NCBI RefSeq assembly: GCF_024679095.1
Contig: NC_066517.1
Span: 1,490,443 to 1,554,442, forward strand
DNA length: 64,000 nt
Reading direction: 5' to 3'
Source: Eriocheir sinensis
Taxonomy: Eukaryota > Arthropoda > Malacostraca > Decapoda > Varunidae
Shown here: in pieces, positions 11,160 to 21,199 of the stretch
How positions within the stretch are numbered: the stretch's first letter is position 1
Layout of the letters: every line of letters begins with the position of its first letter
Translations under genes and position numbers: made by a program
Notes under the pieces: model-generated
Databases searched by the model: none
What the model saw: the letters and a program-made list of their open reading frames with translations, nothing else
Told to the model about the DNA's origin: nothing

Positions 11160-12143
11160 GGGGAGGAGAAGGGGGAGGGGGAGGAGAAGGAGGAGAGGAG
11201 AAGGAAAAAATAGTGGGGAAGAAAAAGGTAAACGAAATTAGAGTGAGATACTTAAAGGAGAAGGAAGGAAGGAAAACTAAATGAGAAAGTGAAAGAAGGA
11301 AGGAAGGAAGGAGGGAGAATTAAAGAAAAAGGAGGAAGAGGATAGAAGGAAGAGAAAGAAAGGAAGGGAAGAAGGTGCAAGAAGTGGAGAAAGGAAGCTA
11401 GTGTTTAAAGTAAATAGAGAATGGAGAAGAAAGAAGGAGATAGAAAGAATAAAAAGCAAGACGAGAGGAAGAGAGGGAGAATCGAAGAACCAATGAGTAA
11501 TAAAGAAAAGGGGAAAGGATACTAGAATGAAAAGTAAATAGAGAAATGAAGAGGAGATGAGAAAAGAGAAGAAAAGAGAAAAGAAAAGGAAGAGAAAACG
11601 CAGAGAAAATAAGAGAAAAGAAAAGGAGAAAAAAAAATAAAAGGAGAAAAAAGGAGAAAAAGAGAAAAGAAAATGAGAAGACAGAGAAGAGAGAGAAGAG
11701 GGAGAAAGAGGAGGAAAAAGGGAGAAAGGGGAGGAGGGAAAAGGGAGAAACAGGGAGCTAATGTTAAATGAAAGGTAAATACAGAAAGGAACAGGAAGCA
11801 GAGGGAGAAGACAGAGGAGAATAGGGAGAAAGAGAGGAGGAAAAAGGGAGAGAGCAGAGGAGGGAGGAAGGAGGGGAATGATGCTAGAGTAAAAGCTAGA
11901 TAGGAAAAGGAGGAAATAAAAGGAAACGGATAAAGGAGGAGGATTGGATAGGGAGAAAAATAAAGTCAATAAATAAGAATGGAAAGAAAAGGAAGGAAAC
12001 TAGAAAGGTAATGAAGAAAGGAAGAGGAAGAAGACGAAAGAGGGAGAAAGGGGGAGCCAATAAGTAACAAAGAGAACCAGAGGAAAAGAAAAAGTTGAAA
12101 AGTAAATAAAAGAAAGTGTAAAAAAAAAAATATGACAAATGTA

Positions 12144-12147
<4 letters not shown>
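11160..12147 (+). repeat. ~1-kb purine-rich low-complexity tract
   Basis: GGAGAA, GAAGGAAGGA and AGAGGA words dominate, with occasional T in TAAAGTAAATAGAGAA. The motif GTAAATAGAGAA recurs at about 11410, 11535 and 11775, suggesting a degenerate tandem origin with spacing near 120-240 bp. The minus-strand open frame at 11277-11969 is a base-skew artefact. Confidence 0.8.
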
Positions 12148-12183
<36 letters not shown>

Positions 12184-12439
12184 ATTAAGTATATATATGA
12201 TTTATGGAAGACATTTCGAGGTGTGTGTGTGTGTGTGTGTTAAATTGTGTTCTTGAAGCTAAAAAAAGAAGTGAAAGACGCGAAGATGTTGACAAAGAAA
12301 AAAAGATCGTGTTTTTTTCTTTTTCTTTCTTCTTGTATGACGCAAGTTCGAGGAGGAAAGGAGGAGGAGGAGGAGGAGGAGGAGGAAGGGGTGGAGGAGG
12401 AGGACAGACAACAACATTTTTTTTTGTGTCTGGCATTAT

Positions 12440-12481
<42 letters not shown>
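12148..12481. repeat. (GA)n, (GT)n, (GGA)n and (TC)n microsatellites
   Basis: (GA)n at 12148-12180, (GT)n at 12221-12241, GGA/GGAGGA at about 12359-12402 and (TC)n at 12443-12481. The short sequence between them is not recognisable. Confidence 0.92.
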
Positions 12482-12483
<2 letters not shown>

Positions 12484-12688
12484 GTTTTCTTTTTCTTTTT
12501 CCTTCTTTCTCTCCTTTCTCGATCACTCTTTATTTCACTCCTCTCTCATTTTTTTTCCTTTCTTTGATTTTTCTTTCTCTCCTTACTTTCCCTAGTTCTT
12601 TCTTTCTTTCTTCTATCTTTATTTTTCCATCCTTCTCTCTCCTTTTCCTTCCTCTATAGTCTATACTTCTCTCTTTCACACACTCACA

Positions 12689-12960
12689 CCTCTGATAGCT
12701 CAGTCAGTAAAGCGCTGTGCTGCCAGGCTTCACAGCTTGACAGGCGGCGGTTCGAGCCCGCTCAGTCCGTTTTTTTTTTCTCCGCTGACTAATAAGAGGT
12801 GCTACTGTCCCCCATTGAACAAGGGGATGGGCGTGTGGCGTGAGGTCCTGGCAGTACCCAGAGATCGACTAATGAGCCTTGCAGTTGCTCTAATCGGGAG
12901 GGTTCTTGCTGGGGATTGAGTGTCCAACTCGTGATCAGTCCGTGGGTGAATTACACACCA
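12689..12960 (+). mobile_element. tRNA-derived SINE (or tRNA pseudogene with SINE body)
   Basis: An RNA polymerase III A box (TAGCTCAGTCAGTAAAGCG, from 12696) and B box (GGTTCGAGCCC, 12749-12759) have tRNA-like spacing, and a 10-T terminator lies at 12770-12779. The conserved-looking GC-rich body that continues to about 12960 argues for a SINE over a working tRNA gene. I could not fold a clean cloverleaf with a normal anticodon arm. The 3' boundary is approximate. Confidence 0.6.
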
Positions 12961-13667
12961 GAATCAGTGACGCTCGTGTGTCGTTTCCTTGGCAGCGACC
13001 TCAGCGAGTGGCAGTGAGAAGGTACAGAAACGTGAGCAGGGAGAGGCAGGAGGAGGGCCCTCCATCCCCCCCCATCCCACCAACACCCACCACCTCTCCA
13101 AGCCTCATCTCCATGGATGATGCTCATCTCCCTCCATTCTCTACCCTTCCCCTCCTCCCAAGTCGACCTTTTCTTCTCCTCCTCCTCCTTTCCTATCCCA
13201 TCTATCTCCCCTCTCCCTCATCCCTCCCCTCCTCTCTGTGCCATGAATGGAGGTATATAGGTGCCATGCCACCAACACACTCCTCCTCACCTTTATCCTC
13301 TTCCTCCCCCCCCACCCCCCACCCAGCCGTCGTCACACTCGGCAGCGCCACACACCAGGGTCTTGGCCGTGTCGGGTCCGCGTCGCCGCGCCGTGCAGCC
13401 AAACAACTTGTTTTTCCCCAGTCAGTGACGCGGGCTGCTGCAGGCGTTCCCAGCCAACCCGCCCCTCCCCGCCCCCATCTGTTTCCCCATGTTAACCATG
13501 TCACCCAAGGCCACGGTTATTGATAGGAACACCCAGGGACATGAGGGATGTACGAAGAGACTGACAAGGATGCTGAGGACATTACCTGGAGCACTCAGGG
13601 ACGGGAATAATGTAAAATACATGCACCGACACTGACACTCATGGGCACGCGATATTAACAGTAAGGG
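12961..13667. other. No gene recognised; GC-rich sequence
   Basis: Includes a C-rich stretch (13060-13330) with runs of CCTCC and CCCCCCC and a mixed open frame (12906-13523). Residue composition is Pro/Ser-rich from C-rich DNA and no domain is visible. The end (13530-13600) has degenerate ACAAGGATGC/GACATGAGGG words similar to 13990-14110, as if the second SINE had split a weak tandem repeat. Confidence 0.4.
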
Positions 13668-13945
13668 GGGAGGGCGGCTGAGTGGTCAGCGTGCGGCCGC
13701 GGCGTCCAGGAGGACCCACGTTCGCGTCCCGCCCGCCGCGACAAACAAGCTGGGAATTTTTCAGCCATCTCCGAGTGGACCAAGACTACCCACATGCTGT
13801 CCTGAAGACCACCCATCAACCCGGACTCTCTTTAGATTTTATCTAAAGAGGATCAAAGATGAGCCCCGGGGTGCAGCATGAGCCAAGCAAGATGGCGCCA
13901 CTATCAACACTCGCCTGCACCGAGAAAGCCTGCCGGCGCCCCGGG
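13668..13945 (+). mobile_element. Second tRNA-derived SINE, unrelated head
   Basis: The head has an A-box-like GGCTGAGTGGTCAGCGTG (from about 13676) and a B-box-like GTTCGCGTCCC near 13720, of the Ser/Leu tRNA style. The body contains a perfect 10-bp stem with a TTT loop at 13828-13850 (CTCTTTAGAT / ATCTAAAGAG). The element appears to end near GAAATGTAGGAAATAAAGG. Boundaries are approximate and no target duplication was identified. Confidence 0.6.
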
Positions 13946-14369
13946 AGAAATGTAGGAAATAAAGGAACAGCACGAGAGAGAAAATAGTTGCATGGAATTG
14001 ACAAGGACGCCCAAGGGAATTAGCATATAACAGGAACACTCACACGCATAACAATACATGGCATTAACAAGGACACCCAACGACGCCAAGCTCTGCACCG
14101 GACCTCAGCCACGAGGGATCAACAAGGCACTGGAGTAATTAGAGACACTCGAGGACGCGGAAACGACTTACCTGTTACCTGAAGATCGACAATGCCACCC
14201 CCGCAGCGCCGTGGCAAGATATGGAGTTAGATAGTTTTCCTCTTTTTTTAAAAGTCTTCCTTACGAGATTCAGTAGTGTAGATGATTCAGTGAGGGGCGG
14301 ACAATAAACCATGCAGTCCACTTCCTGAAAGCATTGACAAGAAAATAACTCCCACCAAGCCTGAAGCGC
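13946..14369. other. No gene recognised
   Basis: Degenerate words AACAAGGACACCCAA / GACAAGGACGCCCAAG near 13998 and 14065 suggest an old minisatellite. The rest is unique. Confidence 0.4.
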
Positions 14370-14460
14370 CTGAAAACATTCAATAAGGCTTTTGCTATAG
14401 GTTGTGTTGATAGGGGGTAGTTCTGTACGCCTATAATATTTCAATTTGAATCGGGTCGGT
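14370..14460 (+). repeat. Diverged single unit of the ~70-bp repeat family
   Basis: AAGGCTTTTGCTATAGGTTGTGTTGATAGG-like sequence (14385 onward), GGGGGTAGTT and TGTACGCCTA match the tandem units at 15260-15485 in the same orientation. Confidence 0.6.
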
Positions 14461-14811
14461 GGGGTGTTGGCCGCTGCGGGGTCAGCCCCGCCCCACACCC
14501 GCAGCACCTCTCGCTGCCTCTCAAGATTGTTTCGTTTTTAGGATAATAACAAATATTTTGTATAAATACCACGACACTTCACAACGTTGGAATACAACGT
14601 TGTCAAGTGTCGTGGTATTTATACAAAATATTTGATATTATCCTAAAAACGAAACAATCTTAACACTATTTTAGATTATCCAATTATTCAATTAAATCAA
14701 TTTAAAGGTAGTAAATAGCTGTCCTAATTATGAGAGGCAGCGAGAGGTGTTGAGACTTGAGTGGCAAGGTGCGGGGCGAGGCTGACCCCGCAGCGGCCAA
14801 CACCCAACCGG
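14461..14811. repeat. Foldback repeat containing a near-perfect 138-bp palindrome
   Basis: The inner palindrome has arms 14524-14589 and 14595-14661, starting AGATTGTTTCGTTTTTAGGA and ending in its complement, with only a few mismatches or indels across about 66 bp and a tiny centre. Outside it GC-rich arms also pair: 14461-14522 (GGTGTTGGCCGCTGCGGGGT ... CTCGCTGCCTCTC) against 14732-14811 (GAGAGGCAGCGAG ... CCCCGCAGCGGCCAACACC). A 70-bp AT-rich segment (14662-14731) is on one side only. A related arm, GGGGCTGACCCCGCAGCC, occurs at about 18044-18061. Confidence 0.85.
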
Positions 14812-14822
14812 CCAGTTTCAAA

Positions 14823-14970
14823 TAGGGATGGGCAAGTACCGTTAATATGAGTACCGGTAGTACCAGTACCGAAAACTCAGGTACCATTAGTATCGGTACC
14901 GGTACCCAAGTTTTTTCTTTATCTTAATGCCGTCTGATGAAATTCCTAAATAAATTTTCTGTAAAGAAAA

Positions 14971-15021
<51 letters not shown>

Positions 15022-15251
15022 AAGTGAATATTTATTTTTTCCATAAAAAATAGCATGTATAGTTATTATGGATGTACTCGATCATAGTCTAATAACAATA
15101 ACAATATTTATAAGCAACCTAAAAAAAATAATCGGACATGAAGAATTATCAATAAATCCACTAAATAAATCCGAGCAATCTGGTACCAGTACCGTATCGT
15201 TTAGCTGGTACCGTTAGTACCGGTACTGGTACCGGTACCTGCCCACCCCTA
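14823..15251. mobile_element. Nonautonomous hAT-type element (429 bp) with 8-bp TSD
   Basis: Terminal inverted repeats are TAGGGATGGGCAAGTACCG at the left and CGGTACCTGCCCACCCCTA at the right, the GGGNTGGGCA form typical of hAT ends. The same 8-mer GTTTCAAA flanks both sides (14815-14822 and 15252-15259), the hAT target-duplication length. Sub-terminal sequence is rich in GGTACCGGTA words and a (TC)n lies at about 14971-15016. There is no transposase frame. Removing it rejoins the GC-rich arm with the 70-bp repeat. Confidence 0.9.
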
Positions 15252-15259
15252 GTTTCAAA

Positions 15260-15485
15260 GGGAAGTACTATAGTGATAGTTTGACAAGGCTTTGGTAGAG
15301 GTTGTGTTAATATTTTCATGGGGGATAGATTTGTACGCCTAGTGGTAGTTTGACAAGGCTTTGGTAGAGGTTGTGTTGTTAGTATTTCCACGGGGGTAGT
15401 TTTATGAGCCCGGTGATAGTTCAACATGGCTTTATTAGAGCTTGTATTACTAGAATTTCCATGGGAAGTAGTTTTATGGGCCTAT
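15260..15485 (+). repeat. ~70-bp tandem repeat, 3 units
   Basis: AAGGCTTTGGTAGAGGTTGTGTT or a variant occurs near 15286, 15356 and 15426, separated by about 70 bp. Each unit also has a TTTCCATGGGG..TAG-like stretch and GTAGTTTTATGGGCC. It is homologous to 14370-14460. Confidence 0.8.
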
Positions 15486-15798
15486 AGTCTGGCTTCTAAA
15501 CGTGCGGTTGTGGGCGGGTTCAGCGTAGGGGATCCCCTTGTACAGCGGTGCCGCGTGTCTCCCGGCCCGCGATGTAGAAAATTTCTAAAATAAGTAAAAC
15601 CATGGCAAACATGATCAGCAAATATGCATACACAATTTTAGCATTATAATGTATGAAAGAACAGTTAAGTTATTATGGATAAGATATTTTATAAGCATAA
15701 AAAGAAACGTGGCATACATATTTTACAGTGGTGCTAAAAAAAAATATATATATACTTATTATTGTTTCCTTTTCGTTTTGGGATGTGTCAGTACATAG
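15486..15798. other. No gene recognised
   Basis: A GC-rich start (15490-15580) passes into AT-rich unique sequence. No repeat partner was noticed in the window. Confidence 0.4.
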
Positions 15799-15875
15799 CA
15801 TAAGAACATAAGAACGTAGGAGTCTGCAAGAGGCCGGTAGGTCTGTACAAGGCAGCTCCTTTCACAATTATATTT
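15799..15875 (-). mobile_element. LINE family D 3'-end fragment
   Basis: On the minus strand it reads GGAGCTGCCTTGTACAG then GGCCTCTTGCAGACTCC and ends in TTCTTATG octamers. The same GGAGCTGCCTTGTACAGGCC closes the LINE at the right end of this window (63981-64000). Confidence 0.75.
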
Positions 15876-15925
15876 AGATTATATCGTGAAGGAATGTACG
15901 TTAAAATAAGCTGACATAAGTAATA

Positions 15926-15928
<3 letters not shown>

Positions 15929-16016
<88 letters not shown>
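15929..16016 (+). repeat. (GA)44 microsatellite flanking a LINE
   Basis: Uninterrupted GA dinucleotides directly abutting the 3' end of the family A LINE. Confidence 0.97.
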
Positions 16017-16020
<4 letters not shown>

Positions 16021-17069
16021 CATAGAAAATCAGACCACACAGACCCCATGGTCCAGACTTGGTGGTCTGTCCTTAAACCTAAGTGATTTTACATTAATCA
16101 GAAGACTCCAAAACGTTGCATTTCTACTCTAGTTGATATTAAGTTGAAGGAAGTGACGGTCGAGCTTATTTTTGAAGGAGTCAATCGTGTTACACTGGAC
16201 CACTGATGATGGGAGCTTATTCCATTCTCGCACTACAACGTTGGTGAAGAAAAATTTGGTGCAGTCTGAATTTACTTGTCTACATCTGAGTTTTACGCCA
16301 TTGTTCCTCGTGCGCAAAGTGTCATCAATCATAAACAATGTTGATCTGTCTACATTCGTGAAACCATTAAGTATTTTAAAACATTCGATCAGTTTTCCTC
16401 GGAGGCGACGTTTCTCAAGAGAGAACATGTTAAGGGTAGAAAGCCTTTCTTCGTAGGATTTGTTGAGCAAGGAAGGGATAATTTTCGTTGCCCGACGCTG
16501 AACACCTTCTAATTTAGCAATATCCTTTGCATGGTGGGGAGACCAAAACTGTACCGCATATTCCAAGTGGGGTCTGACTAAACTGTTGTAGAGCGGGAGT
16601 ATTACATCTTTATTCTTAAATAAAAAGTTTCTTTTAATGAAGCCCAACATTCTGTTCGCTTTATTTGCTGCATCGATGCATTGCTGTGAGAATTTGAGGT
16701 TTGACGCGATTTTGACCCCCAAGTCCTTGACGCATTGAACGCTTTTGAGTTTAACGCCGCGCATTTCGTAATCAAACTTCTTATTCCTCGTTCCAACTTG
16801 AAGGACCTGGCACTTGTCTACGTTAAAGGGCATCTCCCATCTATCCGACCAAGCTGAAATTTTGTGCAAATCCTCTTGGAGGCTTTGCCTGTCTTCGTCA
16901 GTGAGAACCGAGTTACCAATCTTTGTGTCGTCTGCAAATTTACTAATGCGGTTATTGAGTCCAACATCCACGTCGTTGATGTAAATAATGAAGAGCACTG
17001 GGCCAAGAACCGAGCCCTGAGGGACGCCACTAGTGACCGGCGCCCACTCTGAGTTAAATCCGTCAATCA
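16017..17069 (-). mobile_element. LINE family A copy: RT palm-to-C-terminus, 5'-truncated
   Basis: The minus-strand open frame 16998-16129 encodes 289 residues: LFIIYINDVD, the catalytic FADDTK (RT motif C), MPFNVDKCQVL (motif D/E), YAVQFWSPHH, a basic LEKRRLRGKL segment and a conserved C-terminal WNKLPSSVV...SFKNKLDRHF. Upstream of it the frame extends to ATTGACGGATTTAACTCAG at 17069, so the copy begins just before the PQGSVLGP motif and lacks endonuclease and N-terminal RT. The ~110-bp 3' UTR ends at 16017 in TCTATGTAAAT. The CR1/jockey group is likely. GA dinucleotides flank both ends (15929-16016 and 17070-17086). Confidence 0.9.
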
Positions 17070-17087
17070 GAGAGAGAGAGAGAGAAT

Positions 17088-17651
17088 AAAAATGAGAAAG
17101 AAAGATGATAAGAATTTGAGAATAAGAATGAGAGAATGAGAATTAACGTTGTCAGGCAAATGAGTGCCCGTGGGTTGAATGGACTCGGTAACTTGCCCAG
17201 GTTTACACTCTTATTTTACATGTTTTGCAAAATAACTATGTGTGTGTTCATTGTACTTCTGATAGTATCCAAAGACCTCTACATTCCAGTAATGTGACCT
17301 GTTTGTGTGTAATAACCTTGGGAGATTAATTAAAAATGATTTCCCTGAAATTTCCACCAAGGAATCATTCGCATTCTTTTGTGTCGTCTTTTTCAAGCTC
17401 AGTTTTCTCGCCTCCTATATAATGTTTCACCACAAATATAATTTTGTCTTACCGATGAAACGTTATGCAGGCATCCCAGCCTCTGTGGGCGCAACCAAAG
17501 GCAGAGCAAGCCGGCAGGAAGGCAAAATGTTAGAGGTGTGCCGGTGTCGCGCGTCCGGCCAGCCGGGCAATGTTATGGGTGGACTTGAGGGAGGGGGCGG
17601 AGCAAAGTCCAGGCCAAGACTGCTTCACTTCTGTGACGTCATGCCCCCAGG
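17088..17651. other. No gene recognised
   Basis: AT-rich then GC-richer sequence. The plus open frame 17305-17697 runs across it into a LINE fragment, so I do not treat it as a gene. Confidence 0.4.
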
Positions 17652-17955
17652 GTGGTGGCGTAATAGGGCGGTGGGGGAATGGAGACTAATCACATAGTTA
17701 GTACAGGGAAAATAGCTTGTTTTAAGAGTAGACTTGATAGCTACATGGACGAGGATGACAGGTGGTAGTGAGGTGTGGGTGCAGTAAGGTGACAGGGTAC
17801 TGGAGCGTACGGCCGTACCGAAGGTGAGCGAGGATCAGGCCTCTACCTGTAACTCCTGAACTACACCTCACCCATCGTGAGTAGTGGGGGGGATTCTGGG
17901 GCTGCCCTGCGTAGGCCACTCGGCCTCTTGCAGTCTCCCTGTGTTATGTTCTTTC
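17652..17955 (+). mobile_element. LINE family B 3'-end fragment
   Basis: Starts within the RT C-terminal coding tail (GGCGGTGGGGGAATGGAGAC, the region encoding VVGEWNRL in other copies), includes TAGCTACATGGACGAGGATGAC near the stop, and then the 3' UTR to CTCTTGCAG.CTCCCTGTG at about 17945. It is diverged from the copies at 19-22 kb. Confidence 0.85.
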
Positions 17956-18024
17956 ATTCTTCCTTCAAGCTTCAAGAGCGGCGCCCGCTGAGGGCCACTC
18001 CATGTAGTATTCTTCCTCCAAGGT

Positions 18025-18090
18025 GTGTGGCATGCACGGGGAGGGGCTGACCCCGCAGCCACCCGCCAGATTCTCGTGGAAATACTATAA
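18025..18090 (+). repeat. Lone partial copy of the foldback GC-rich arm
   Basis: GGGGAGGGGCTGACCCCGCAGCC followed by a diverged TGGAAATACTATA corresponds to 14772-14812 plus 15262-15272, that is, to the state without the hAT insertion. Confidence 0.55.
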
Positions 18091-18109
18091 TGGGACTTTC
18101 TATACAACA

Positions 18110-18525
18110 AAGTGGGGTCTTTATTTATTGATTTATACCATTAGGTGCTGGCAATCATGTGTTTGAAGATACCCTAAAGTTAGCCTAACCTAACCTAGTA
18201 AAGCTAGTTACCATACGTCTTACTCCGAAAAATCATATATGCATCCTTACGAATGGCACTTATTATCTGACAAAGTGTGGTCAATCTTGGTTATTTTATG
18301 CCATCAGCTGTCGCATATCATGTGTTTGAAGATGCCCTAAACTTATCCTAACCTGACAAAACTCGGAACAGTTACCAAACGTCAGTCCTCAGAAGGATCA
18401 TGTATGCTTCCTTACTCATGAGAGTTTCAGTATAACAAAGTGAGGTCTTTATTTGTTGATTTATGCTACAAGTTAATTGGCTGTCATGAATCTGAGGATG
18501 CCCTAAACTTAACCTAACCTAACAG
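18110..18525 (+). repeat. ~165-bp tandem repeat, 2.5 units, with CCTAA motifs
   Basis: TGTTTGAAGAT.CCCTAAA occurs near 18160, 18323 and (diverged) 18490, giving 163-166-bp spacing. ACAAAGTG.GGTCTTTATTT.TTGATTTAT also repeats. Each unit ends with CCTAACCTAACC-like sequence. A fourth diverged unit (GTTTGAAAACTACCTCAAGTTAATCTACC) lies near 19330-19370. Confidence 0.75.
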
Positions 18526-19029
18526 AATCACAACACACACTGAAACCCATAGGTACGCAGAATATTTACTACACATTGCCAGTACATGGTGCGTGTCCAA
18601 CCATATCAATCCTGATCCCGCCCCGAGTGAACAAGTTAACGACAGTACCTCACGTAACATAGTTACCACAGCTACAGCCTTATCTACGTAGTAATCACTG
18701 CGTGAAGTCCTTGAATCAGTACACGAGACAAACATACCTGTTTTCACGTTCACTTAACACCCTGAAGCATCCCGATGACTGGTCAATCAGACACCACTAA
18801 GACTGATCGAGAAGTCGGCCTCCGGTCACGCCGGCCTGGCAGCAAATGCACGGCCCTGGTGCTGCGGCCCTACATGCTGAGCCTCACTTCTTCCTGCTAA
18901 CAGAAGTGACCAAGCACATGCACATCAGAATTTTAAATGAAAAATATACAAGAAAACACATTTCATATGATGCAATAAAACAAATAGCAAACGAAAATTA
19001 TAATAATCCTAATAACAGAAAACCTGCAG

Positions 19030-19280
19030 TAGGGTACACTAAACTGGATAGCTGCATGGACGAGGACGACAGGTGGCAGTGTAGTGTGGGTGCAGTAAGG
19101 TGACGGGGTACTGGTGCGTGCCTAGTACCGCCGGTATAACGAGGATCAAGCCTCTACCTGTAAGCCCTGTAACTACACCTCACCCACCGTGAGTAGTGGG
19201 GGGGATTCTGGAGCTGCCCTGTGTAGGCCACCCGGTCTCTTGCAGTTTCCCTGTGTTCTTATGTTTATGTTCTTATGTCT
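19030..19280 (+). mobile_element. LINE family B 3'-end fragment
   Basis: Begins at the last codons (ACTGGATAGCTGCATGGACG) and carries the full 3' UTR (GTACCGCCGGTATAACGAGG, GAGTAGTGGGGGGG) to the terminal TTCTTATGTTTATGTTCTTATG at about 19255-19278. Confidence 0.88.
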
Positions 19281-19540
19281 CCGACGATACAGCTATTATT
19301 GTTAATATGCAATAGGTGTCTGGATATCATTTGTTTGAAAACTACCTCAAGTTAATCTACCCTTACCAGGATGAAGTATTCGTATTCGGTATTCGATTAC
19401 ATTCGAATGTCATATTTGGAGGTATAATTGGTGGAGTCGCCATGTGCCGCTCATCCCATGGCAAGAGGTGAAGCAAGGCCATCCAGAGGCCATGGCACTA
19501 AGTTCGAGATTTGGCAAGCTTATCAGACCACTAACTCACT

Positions 19541-20190
19541 GACTCTATTTAGCGTTAGTTAGGCCACACTTAGATTATGCTGTCCAGTTTTGGTGCCCAC
19601 ACTACAGAATGGACATCAACTTGCTAGAATCAGTTCAGAGGAGGATGACCAAGATGATTCAGGGGCTGAGGAACCTCCCATATCAAAATAGGCTGAAACA
19701 TCTAAACTTACATTCACTAGAGAGACGAAGAGTGCGGGGATATCTGATAGAAGTATTCAAATGGGTCAAGGGTTACAACAAAGGCGATATAAGTAAAGTA
19801 CTGAGAATTAGCCAGCAGGATAGAACTCGCAGTAATGGATTTAAATTAGAAAAGTATAGATTTAGGAGAGATATAGGCAAGCATTGGTTTAGTAATAGGG
19901 TGGTGGGGGAATGGAATAGACTCAGCAATCACATAGTTAGTGCAGGGACGATAGCTTGTTTTAAGAGTAGACTGGATAGCTACATGGACGAGGACGACAG
20001 GTGGCAGTGAGGTGTGGGTGCAGTGACGGGGTGCTGGATGCGTGCCATGGTACCGCCGGTATAACGAGGATCAAGCCTCTACCTGTAACCCCTGTAACTA
20101 CACCTCACCCACCGTGAGTAGTGGGGGGGATTCTGGAGCTGCCCTGTGTAGGCCACCCGGCCTCTTGCAGTTTCCCTATGTTCTTATATA
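19541..20190 (+). mobile_element. LINE family B copy (RT C-terminal domain + 3' UTR)
   Basis: Open from about 19541. It encodes LVRPHLDYAVQFWCPH, then 19609-20010 encodes MDINLLESVQRRMTKMIQGL, LERRRVRGYLIEVFKWVKGY, RTRSNGFKL, HWFSNRVVGEWNRL and a terminal DEDDRWQ before a TGA stop. The RT catalytic motifs are absent because of 5' truncation. The ~180-bp 3' UTR ends TTTCCCTATGTTCTTATATA and abuts (TC)n at 20195. The intact short frame is probably fortuitous; nothing suggests an independent gene. Confidence 0.9.
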
Positions 20191-20192
20191 TA

Positions 20193-20194
<2 letters not shown>

Positions 20195-20254
<60 letters not shown>
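20195..20254 (+). repeat. (TC)30 microsatellite between two opposed LINE copies
   Basis: Uninterrupted TC; LINE 3' ends face it from both sides. Confidence 0.97.
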
Positions 20255-20257
<3 letters not shown>

Positions 20258-20258
<1 letters not shown>

Positions 20259-21035
20259 AACATAAGAACACAGGGAAACTGCAAGAGGTCGGGTGGCCTA
20301 CACAGGGCAGCTCCAGAATCCCCCCCACTACTCACGATGGGTGAGGTGTAGTTACAGGGATTACAGGTAGAGGCTTGATCCTCGTTTACTTTCGGTACGG
20401 GCGTACGGTCCAGTACCCTGTCTCCTTACTGCACCCACACCTCACTGCCACCTGTCATCCTCGTCCATGTAGCTATACAGTCTACTCTTAAAACAAGCTA
20501 TCGTCCCTGCACTAACTATGCGATTGCTGAGTCTATTCCATTCCCCCACCACCCTATTACTAAACCAATGCTTGCCTATATCTCTCCTAAATCTATACTT
20601 TTTAATTTGAATCCATTACTGCGAGTTCTATCCTGCTGGCTAATTCTCAGTACTTTACTTGTATCGCCTTTGTTGTAACCCTTGACCCATTTGAATACTT
20701 CTATCAGATCTCCCCGCTCTCTTCGTCTTTCTAGTGAATGTAAGTTTAGATGTTTCAGCCTATTTTGATATGGGAGGTTTCTCAGCCCCCGAATCATCTT
20801 GGTCATCCTCCTCTGAACTGATTCTAGCAAGTTGATGTCCATTCTGTAGTGTGGGCACCAAAACTAGACAGCATAATCTAAGTGTGGCTTAACTAACGCT
20901 AAATAGAGTCTGAGGATGACCTCTGCACTCCTGTTGGTTACCGTCCTGTTAATAAAGCCTAATATCCTGTTAGCCCTATTCCTCGCACTAATACATTGCT
21001 TCCTTAGTTTTAGGTCAGAGTTCAGTAATAACACT

Positions 21036-21037
<2 letters not shown>
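20258..21037 (-). mobile_element. LINE family B copy, inverted relative to its neighbour
   Basis: The minus-strand 3' end (CATAAGAACACAGGGAAACT on plus) lies at 20258 and the copy runs 5'-ward to about 21037. That is longer than the copies at 19541 and 42565, adding a region encoding LRKQCISARNRANRILGFIN. An in-frame TAG interrupts AVQFWCPH (complement of CTA near 20865), and the 3' part of the frame is disrupted near 20610, so it is dead. It has (TC)n on both sides on the plus strand. Confidence 0.9.
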
Positions 21038-21124
<87 letters not shown>

Positions 21125-21143
21125 TCTCTCTTATGTGTGTTTG

Positions 21144-21198
<55 letters not shown>
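21038..21198 (+). repeat. (TC)n then (GT)n microsatellites
   Basis: (TC)n spans 21038-21131 with one A interruption near 21120. (GT)n spans about 21148-21198. Confidence 0.96.

Positions 21199-21199
<1 letters not shown>

Noticed and set aside
12689..12768. Functional tRNA gene
   Set aside because: The A and B boxes are present but I could not form a canonical anticodon arm and acceptor stem, and a SINE-like body follows.
17305..17697. 130-codon plus open frame
   Set aside because: Its 3' part is a LINE family B fragment and the 5' part has no recognisable features.
18178..18520. Telomere
   Set aside because: Only two or three CCTAA copies per site, inside a longer unique repeat unit.
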